From: JBCFBK01 sp039679975 | Lineage (GTDB): Bacteria; Bacteroidota; Bacteroidia; Bacteroidales; Prolixibacteraceae | Reading direction: 5' to 3' | NCBI GenBank assembly: GCA_039679975.1 | Contig: JBDKTZ010000289.1 | Span: forward strand, 1 to 14,257 | DNA length: 14,257 nucleotides | In this document: piece after piece, positions 5,914-11,816 of the stretch | Position numbering within the stretch: position 1 is the first letter of the stretch | Layout: every line of letters starts with the position of its first letter | Program-made: the position numbers and the translations under genes | The notes under the pieces: model-generated | What the model saw: only the letters and a program-made list of their open reading frames with translations | Database searches by the model: none | What the model was told of the DNA's origin: nothing

Positions 5914-6917
5914 CGATGGATAAATATTTTACACAGGTAAAGATCGATGATACAGGATGGCGTATCAGTTACAAAGATAAGCTGATGATGGTGGGATCGT
6001 GCTTTTCGGAGAACATCGGAGAGAAATTCCAACAGCTGAAGTTCCAGGTCGATCTGAATCCTTTCGGAATCGTATATAATCCGCTTTCGGTCGCCAAAAG
6101 TCTGCGCAGGCTCCTGGTCGAAAAACCTTACACGAAAGAAGATTTGTTCGAACATCAGGGGATCTGGGGCAGTTTTGATCATCACAGCCGCTTTTCCGCC
6201 ACATCTGCCGAAGAGACCCTCGAAAAAATAAATACCAGACTGGAACGGTCAAGGATTTTTCTGCAGGATACGTCTTATCTGTTTATTACTCTGGGTACCG
6301 CCTGGATTTATGAATTGAAAGCGACCGGGATGATTGTTTCCAATTGCCATAAGTTTCCTGAATCCGATTTTAGGCGATTCAGACTTACTGCAGGTGAGAT
6401 TGTAGATGTATACCGCGATCTCTTACCGGCGCTCCGGGCCTTCAACCCAAACCTGAATATAGTATTTACGGTGAGTCCCGTCAGACATTCGAAAGACGGC
6501 GCAACGGGAAACCAGCTCAGCAAGTCAGTATTGCTTTTAGCTGTTGACCGGCTGATCACGGGCTTCGGAAATGAACACTGCGCATATTTCCCCGCCTATG
6601 AGATTATGATGGATGAGTTGCGTGATTACCGGTTTTATGCTGCCGATCTCCTGCACCCCAACCAGGTGGCAATCGATCACATCTGGGATAAGTTTAGCCG
6701 GAGTATGATTGCTGAAGACAGTCTTCTGCTTTCGAAGAGTATCATGAAAATAGTAAAAGCAAAGGAACACCGTCCGTTTAATCCCGACGCCGATGCCTAC
6801 AAATATTTTCTGCTCAATACCCTGAATGAAATCAATGAGCTAACAATTACTTTTCCGTATATTAACATGGAGGATGAAAAAATGTTTTTTGAACATGAAT
6901 TGCAGGAATATCATTAA
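5910..6917 (+). CDS. GSCFA family protein (SGNH-hydrolase-like)
   Basis: The protein has 335 residues. The family signature appears near the N-terminus as Gly29-Ser30-Cys31-Phe32-Ser33, with Ser in place of the final Ala, followed by ENIGEKF. Further GSCFA landmarks are NPFGIVYNPLS, LFITLGTAWIYE, FTVSPVRHSKDG and DLLHPNQVAIDHIW. The GSC serine together with Asp246-x-x-His249 resembles the Ser and Asp/His residues of SGNH esterases and acyltransferases; the family's reaction has, as far as I know, not been defined. No signal peptide or membrane segment is visible, so it should act in the cytosol. Its ATG lies in the stop codon of the branching enzyme (ATGA), which ties its expression to that enzyme. 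An ATG two codons later is an alternative start. A role in acylating or deacylating a sugar or glucan is inference from context only. Confidence 0.88.
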   Translation: MTMDKYFTQVKIDDTGWRISYKDKLMMVGSCFSENIGEKFQQLKFQVDLNPFGIVYNPLSVAKSLRRLLVEKPYTKEDLFEHQGIWGSFDHHSRFSATSAEETLEKINTRLERSRIFLQDTSYLFITLGTAWIYELKATGMIVSNCHKFPESDFRRFRLTAGEIVDVYRDLLPALRAFNPNLNIVFTVSPVRHSKDGATGNQLSKSVLLLAVDRLITGFGNEHCAYFPAYEIMMDELRDYRFYAADLLHPNQVAIDHIWDKFSRSMIAEDSLLLSKSIMKIVKAKEHRPFNPDADAYKYFLLNTLNEINELTITFPYINMEDEKMFFEHELQEYH

Positions 6918-7018
6918 AAAGTAGAGCATGAAGAAATTAGTTTCGTTAATTTAGTGCAACATTCGATATGGTTTTTCATTTTCTTCCGTAATAGTTCGAG
7001 GCATAAAGTCTGAAATTT

Positions 7019-8965
7019 ATGAGTTACTTAAAGTTTGATAAAAGTAGTTTAGTTAACCTTGAATATTCGCTTGCACGCGAGTTTCTTAGGTCGAACAGGA
7101 CTGGTTCATACATCAGTACCACCATTTCTGGCTGTAACACCAGGAAGTATCACGGATTGTTGATTTGCCCGGTTCCCCAGCTGGATGGAGACAAACATGT
7201 GCTGCTTTCTTCTCTCGATGAAACCATTATTCAGCACGATGCCGAATTTAACCTGGGTATTCATAAATATCAGGGGGAACATTACGAGCCTAAGGGGCAC
7301 AAATATATTCGGGACTTCGATGCCGAAATCGTGGCGAAAACCACTTTCCGCGTAGGAGGTGTGATCCTTGACAAAGAACAGCTGCTGGTTGAAAATGACG
7401 AGCAGATCCTGATCCGGTATATCCTGCGCGAAGCGCATTCTCCGACCGTATTGAGGCTGAAGCCTTTTCTGGCCTTCAGAAGTGTTCACCATCTGAGTAA
7501 AGCCAACATGTACGCATATACCAAGTACATAGCCGCCCCGAACGGGATCAGGATGAGGCTCTACGAAGGGTATCCTGAATTATATATGCAGTTCTCAGGA
7601 AAAGCAGAATTTATTCCTGTTCCGGACTGGTATAATAATATCGAATATATCAAAGAACGGGAACGGGGCTATGATTATCTCGAAGATCTTTTTGTCCCCG
7701 GCTATTTTGAAATCCCGATCAGGAAGGGAGAAAGTATTATTTTTTCGGCTTCCACTTCAGAAGTCAAACCTGCCGGATTCAAAGCTAAATTCACTCGGGA
7801 ATATCATGCAAGGATACCCCGTAATTCTTTTATCAATTGTTTAACAAATTCAGCCCGGCAATTTATCCGCGATGTGAACAGCCAGGCTGAGATAATTGCC
7901 GGGTATCCCTGGTATAACGGCATTTCAAGACAAACATTCATTGCGTTGCCCGGATTGACCCTGGCGCTTGATAATCCGGAAACGTTCGAAGCCGTAATCG
8001 ATACCCAGGTTAGCCGGCTAAAGGGTGGTTTATTCCCCAAAACTTTCGACGGAAGGGCGAGTGGTTATGACTCCATGGATGCACCACTTTGGTTTTTTTG
8101 GGCCTTGCAGCAATACGCACAGGAAAAAGACAACAAAAAGAAAATATGGGAGAAATATAAGTCTCCCATCAAACAGATATTGAATGCATACAGGGCGGGA
8201 ACGCACTATCATATTAAAATGAATGCCGACGGGTTGATTACCGGAGGAGATGAATATGTAGCTCTAACCTGGATGGATTCTTATGTTAACGGGAAGCCGG
8301 TTGTGAAACGGACAGGCATGCCCGTAGAGGTCAATGCCCTTTGGTTTAATGCTCTTTGTTTCGCATTGGAATTGGCCGGTGCCGCTAACGACTTGAATTT
8401 TGTGAATGAATGGGAAGGGTGGACCGAAAAAATTGCGAACTCATTTATCCGGGAGTTTTGGAGTCAGGAACGGGGATACCTCGCCGATTGTATTTACTAT
8501 ACGAACAAAGATTGGACCGTTCGCCCAAACATGGTGATCGCGGCCGCGATGAGATATTCGCCGCTTGACCGGGAAATGCAGAAATCGATCCTGAGCGTGG
8601 CAAAAAAACAGCTTCTCACACCCCGCGGATTGCGATCGCTGACACCTGAAAGCCCGGTTTATGAGGGATTGTGTGAAGGGAGTGTGATGATACGTGAAAA
8701 AGCGATACACCAGGGAGCCGCCTGGCCGTGGTTGGTTCAGTTTTTTGTGGAAGGTTATCTTAAAATACATAAAGCAGGCGGAATGCCTTTTGTTAAGAAG
8801 ATTATCGACGATTTCGAAGAAGATATGTCTGAGCATTGCATAGGGACCATTGCTGAGATGTATAATGGTAATCCTCCGCACAACGCACGGGGTGCGATTT
8901 CGCAGGCATGGAGCGTTGGAGCCGTAATCAGGGCGTATAAGCTGATCCATACATTTGAAGATTAA
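7019..8965 (+). CDS. Glycogen debranching enzyme, amylo-alpha-1,6-glucosidase (GH133 type)
   Basis: The enzyme removes alpha-1,6 branch stubs from glycogen so that phosphorolysis or hydrolysis can continue. The 648 residues show an N-terminal bacterial GDE domain (about 10-250; EFLRSNRTGSYISTTISG, NTRKYHGLL, LLSSLDETI) and a C-terminal alpha/alpha-barrel GDE domain (about 290-645). The latter has WFFWALQQYA, LTWMD ending in Asp420, TGMPVEVNALWFNAL, GLRSLTPESPVYEG, HQGAAWPWL and AEMYNGNPPHNARG with Glu613. Asp420 and Glu613 are the likely catalytic acids by analogy with the family. Unlike animal debranching enzymes it has no attached glucanotransferase half. No signal peptide is seen, so it is cytosolic. 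The 101-nt gap before it may hold a separate promoter, although no strong one is seen. It ends 28 nt before the synthase gene. Confidence 0.92.
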   Translation: MSYLKFDKSSLVNLEYSLAREFLRSNRTGSYISTTISGCNTRKYHGLLICPVPQLDGDKHVLLSSLDETIIQHDAEFNLGIHKYQGEHYEPKGHKYIRDFDAEIVAKTTFRVGGVILDKEQLLVENDEQILIRYILREAHSPTVLRLKPFLAFRSVHHLSKANMYAYTKYIAAPNGIRMRLYEGYPELYMQFSGKAEFIPVPDWYNNIEYIKERERGYDYLEDLFVPGYFEIPIRKGESIIFSASTSEVKPAGFKAKFTREYHARIPRNSFINCLTNSARQFIRDVNSQAEIIAGYPWYNGISRQTFIALPGLTLALDNPETFEAVIDTQVSRLKGGLFPKTFDGRASGYDSMDAPLWFFWALQQYAQEKDNKKKIWEKYKSPIKQILNAYRAGTHYHIKMNADGLITGGDEYVALTWMDSYVNGKPVVKRTGMPVEVNALWFNALCFALELAGAANDLNFVNEWEGWTEKIANSFIREFWSQERGYLADCIYYTNKDWTVRPNMVIAAAMRYSPLDREMQKSILSVAKKQLLTPRGLRSLTPESPVYEGLCEGSVMIREKAIHQGAAWPWLVQFFVEGYLKIHKAGGMPFVKKIIDDFEEDMSEHCIGTIAEMYNGNPPHNARGAISQAWSVGAVIRAYKLIHTFED

Positions 8966-8980
8966 AAAGAGGACAAACAA

Positions 8981-8988
8981 AAAAGGAG
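8981..8988 (+). promoter_or_regulatory. Strong Shine-Dalgarno before the synthase gene
   Basis: AAAAGGAG lies 5 nt before the ATG at 8994. It is a clear ribosome binding site, unusual among the A-rich starts of this window. It fixes the start at 8994 rather than at an ATG at 8955 that lies inside the preceding gene. Confidence 0.75.
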
Positions 8989-8993
8989 ACATT

Positions 8994-10274
8994 ATGAAAG
9001 TATTAATGTTTGGTTGGGAATTTCCTCCACATATTTCCGGTGGGCTGGGGACTGCCTGCTACGGGCTGACAAAAGGATTGACGGAGTTCAATGATGTGGA
9101 GGTTACTTTTGTTGTTCCAAAAGCATATGGCGATGAAGAACCCGCAAACATGCAGCTCATTGGAGCCAACACGGTTCCTGTCTCACGAAAGGAGGTTCAC
9201 TTCCTTGACCTTCAGAAAAAAATTGATTATTACGAAGTGGAGTCGGCCCTTATTCCCTATGTGGGGCCGGAAGAATTTTGGAAACTTAGCAAAAAAAATC
9301 TTCCTGAAAGTGTTCGTTTTATAGAAACCGATGAACAAGGTAAACTGCAATTCTCCGGACGCTATGATCATAACCTGATGGACGAGATCTGGAAGTATTC
9401 ACTGATAGCGGAGGTTATCGCCCGCGATGGTGAATTCGATCTGATCCATGCGCACGACTGGTTGGCCTACCCTGCGGGAATCGCGGCAAAGAAGATTTCG
9501 GGTAAACCGCTTATTATCCATGTTCATGCTACCGATTTTGACCGAAGCGGGGGAAGTGTTAACCCGCGGGTCTATGAAATTGAAAAACAGGGAATGGATG
9601 CCGCCGATCACATCATTACGGTCAGTAATCTGACACGAAATATTGTGATCAACAGGTATGGTATTGATCCTGCGAAAGTGACTACCGTTTACAATGCCGT
9701 TGAGCCGGCAAGTAAGGAAGAAAAACTAAGGCTCAAAAAAGGTGTAGACGAAAAAATTGTAACTTTCCTCGGACGCATCACGATGCAAAAAGGCCCTGAA
9801 TATTTTATTGAAGCAGCGAAACTGGTACTTGAAAAAATGAGTAACGTCCGTTTTGTAATGGCTGGCAGCGGTGATATGATGAATGCCATGATTAAACGCG
9901 TAGCTACCCTGAAAATATCGGACCGCTTTCATTTTACAGGCTTTTTACAGGGAGACGATGTCTTCGATATGTTCCGGATGAGTGACGTGTTCGTGATGCC
10001 TTCTGTCTCTGAACCATTTGGTATTGTACCTCTTGAAGCCATGCAATCGAACGTGCCGGTGATCATTTCCCATCAGTCGGGCGTATCCGAGATCCTGAAA
10101 TATGCCGTTAAAATTGACTATTGGGATACACATGCCATGGCCGATGCAATTTACGGGTTGTTAAACTATCCTGCCGTGTGGAACATGTTCATGAAATATG
10201 GAAAAGAGGAAGTGGAAAACCTTCGCTGGAAGAATTCAGCTAAAAATGTACGTGATATTTATTTAAAATTTTAA
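8994..10274 (+). CDS. Glycogen synthase-like glycosyltransferase (GT-B, GT4/GT5 type)
   Basis: It probably extends alpha-1,4-glucan chains from a nucleotide sugar in the cytosol. The 426 residues form a GT-B fold. The N-terminal domain opens MKVLMFGWEFPPHISGGLG and has LIHAHDWLAYPAG and HVHATDFDR. The C-terminal domain has FLGRITMQKGPEYFIEAA and the E-x7-E motif EPFGIVPLE (Glu340 to Glu348). The N-terminal glycine loop reads HISGGLG, not the KTGGL typical of GlgA, so the donor (ADP- or UDP-glucose) cannot be assigned. Assignment as the glycogen synthase rests on its place between debranching enzyme and GH57 genes, an order I recall from Bacteroides. A different hexose transferase remains possible. 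The start at 8994 is supported by a strong Shine-Dalgarno. Only 15 nt separate it from the GH57 gene, so the two share a transcript. Confidence 0.85.
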   Translation: MKVLMFGWEFPPHISGGLGTACYGLTKGLTEFNDVEVTFVVPKAYGDEEPANMQLIGANTVPVSRKEVHFLDLQKKIDYYEVESALIPYVGPEEFWKLSKKNLPESVRFIETDEQGKLQFSGRYDHNLMDEIWKYSLIAEVIARDGEFDLIHAHDWLAYPAGIAAKKISGKPLIIHVHATDFDRSGGSVNPRVYEIEKQGMDAADHIITVSNLTRNIVINRYGIDPAKVTTVYNAVEPASKEEKLRLKKGVDEKIVTFLGRITMQKGPEYFIEAAKLVLEKMSNVRFVMAGSGDMMNAMIKRVATLKISDRFHFTGFLQGDDVFDMFRMSDVFVMPSVSEPFGIVPLEAMQSNVPVIISHQSGVSEILKYAVKIDYWDTHAMADAIYGLLNYPAVWNMFMKYGKEEVENLRWKNSAKNVRDIYLKF

Positions 10275-10289
10275 AACAAACACCCAAAT

Positions 10290-11642
10290 ATGAGAGCCAT
10301 TTGTTTTTGTTTTCAGGTGCATCAACCTTTCAGGTTCCGCAGGTACCGGTTTTTTGATATTGGCAATGATCATTATTATTATGATGACTTTACCAATGAA
10401 ACAGTGATGAGGAAAGTGGCAAATCATAGCTATCTCCCCATGAATAACTTGTTGCTCAGGCTGATTAAGAAGCACCAGGGAAAGTTTAAGGTTAGCTTTT
10501 CTATTTCAGGGATTGCCCTGCAGCAATTTGCTTTGTATGCACCGGAAGTGCTGGAATCTTTCCAGGTACTGGCCCGGACCGGGGAGGTTGAATTTTTAGC
10601 TGAAACTTATTCGCATTCCCTGGTTTCACTGAAAGACAGACAGGTCTTTGCAGATCGGGTGCGTAAACATGATGATCTGATTTTGAAATACTTCGGACAA
10701 AAGCCGGCCGTGTTCAGTAATACGGAGTTGATCTATTCCGATGAAATCGGGGCCGCTGTGGCTTCCATGGGCTATAAAGCCATGCTTGCAGAAGGAGCTA
10801 AACACGTGCTGGGATGGAAATCACCCAATTATCTGTATTGTAACGCGATTAATCCCCGGTTAAAAGTATTAATGCGAAATTTCAGGCTGAGTGATGACAT
10901 CGCTTTCCGATTTTCTAATTCATCTTGGAATGAATACCCGCTGACGCCGCAAAAATTTGTAAAATGGCTGAATGCAAATCCCAATGACGAGATCGTTAAC
11001 CTGTTCATGAATTATGAAACTATGGGTGAACACCAGCCGCAATCGACAGGGATTTTCAAATTTATGGAAGAACTCCCCGACGAAGTGATAAAAGACAAAG
11101 AACTGAAATTTGCCACGCCCTCTGAAATTGCTGACGAATATCAACCCATTGCGGCTGTGAGTGTACCGAACGCAACTTCATGGGCCGATGAGGAGCGTGA
11201 TTTAACGGCCTGGCTGGGAAACGAAATGCAGCAGGAAGCATTCAACAAGCTATATGAAATGCAGGACCGCATGAGGCGTGTTCAGGATGAAGCGCTGATC
11301 AAGGACTGGGATGCCTTGCAGGTAAGCGATCACTTTTATTACATGTGTACCAAGTTCTTTTCGGACGGCGAAGTCCATACCTATTTTAATCCCTACGAGA
11401 GCCCCTATGAAGCGTTTATTAATTATATGAATGTGCTGAGCGACTTCAAGATCAGGTTGAACAGCGCCGTGCCCGAAAATCAGATTGAACAGGAAATTGC
11501 CGCTTTAGTGAAATTGCTGGAGGAAAAAGAAGAAAAACTGAAAAAATATGCCGGCGAAGTAAAGAGTTTGCAGGCCAGAACGAAGAAAAAACTGCCGCTC
11601 CCGGGGAAAACCGCGGTGGTCAAACAAATGAAGAGAAGTTAA
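10290..11642 (+). CDS. GH57 alpha-amylase-like protein with altered catalytic site
   Basis: The protein has 450 residues of the GH57 family, whose members hydrolyse or transfer alpha-glucans by a retaining mechanism. The conserved regions appear in order: FQVHQP (His11), KVSFSISG (near 70), SNTELIYSD with the expected nucleophile Glu146, LFMNYETMGEH (near 238-248) and SWADEERDLTAWLGN. In active members the fourth region reads D-Y-E-T-F-G, its Asp being the acid/base; here that position is Asn241 (codon AAT). The enzyme may therefore be slow, inactive or altered. I recall GH57 alpha-amylase-like Bacteroidota proteins lacking one or both catalytic residues being described. The last 60 residues are a charged coiled-coil-like tail (EEKEEKLKKYAGEVK) ending in a basic stretch. 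There is no signal peptide. It follows the synthase by 15 nt and probably works with it on the same glucan. Confidence 0.9.
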   Translation: MRAICFCFQVHQPFRFRRYRFFDIGNDHYYYDDFTNETVMRKVANHSYLPMNNLLLRLIKKHQGKFKVSFSISGIALQQFALYAPEVLESFQVLARTGEVEFLAETYSHSLVSLKDRQVFADRVRKHDDLILKYFGQKPAVFSNTELIYSDEIGAAVASMGYKAMLAEGAKHVLGWKSPNYLYCNAINPRLKVLMRNFRLSDDIAFRFSNSSWNEYPLTPQKFVKWLNANPNDEIVNLFMNYETMGEHQPQSTGIFKFMEELPDEVIKDKELKFATPSEIADEYQPIAAVSVPNATSWADEERDLTAWLGNEMQQEAFNKLYEMQDRMRRVQDEALIKDWDALQVSDHFYYMCTKFFSDGEVHTYFNPYESPYEAFINYMNVLSDFKIRLNSAVPENQIEQEIAALVKLLEEKEEKLKKYAGEVKSLQARTKKKLPLPGKTAVVKQMKRS

Positions 11643-11816
11643 ATTAAATCTAAATCTGATCACTTATCGGGTAGCGCCGACCTGTAATTCAGTAATTATT
11701 TAATTTTTTTTGCATCTTTTTATTCTGTCGTCTGTTCAATCGCAGGATAAGTGTTGTTGTTCGCAGGAAAATTGCGAACGGTCGAGTATTGAATAATAAA
11801 ATATTCTGTTGTGGAA
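11643..11816 (+). promoter_or_regulatory. Leader region of the phosphorylase gene with hairpin
   Basis: This 174-nt gap probably carries a promoter or control site for the phosphorylase gene. GTTCGCA (11759-11765) and TGCGAAC (11773-11779) form a perfect 7-bp inverted repeat around a 7-nt loop, ending 37 nt before the ATG. The 8-mer TCGCAGGA occurs twice, at 11740-11747 and 11761-11768, the second copy inside the hairpin. A run of T ending TTTTG (to 11712) resembles a -7 box only loosely. No strong terminator for the GH57 gene is seen. Confidence 0.4.

Noticed and set aside
5841..6185. 114-residue minus-strand open frame across the branching enzyme/GSCFA junction
   Set aside because: It is antisense to two conserved overlapping genes and lacks its own promoter or recognisable domain.
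7106..7492. 128-residue minus-strand open frame
   Set aside because: It is antisense to the conserved N-terminal domain of the debranching enzyme and shows no family features.
8441..8992. 183-residue minus-strand open frame
   Set aside because: It lies antisense to the conserved C-terminal half of the debranching enzyme, and its translation has no recognisable domain and an odd composition.
8955..8993. Upstream start for the synthase gene at 8955
   Set aside because: It overlaps the end of the debranching enzyme gene, adds a lysine-rich extension not typical of the family, and the strong Shine-Dalgarno points to 8994.
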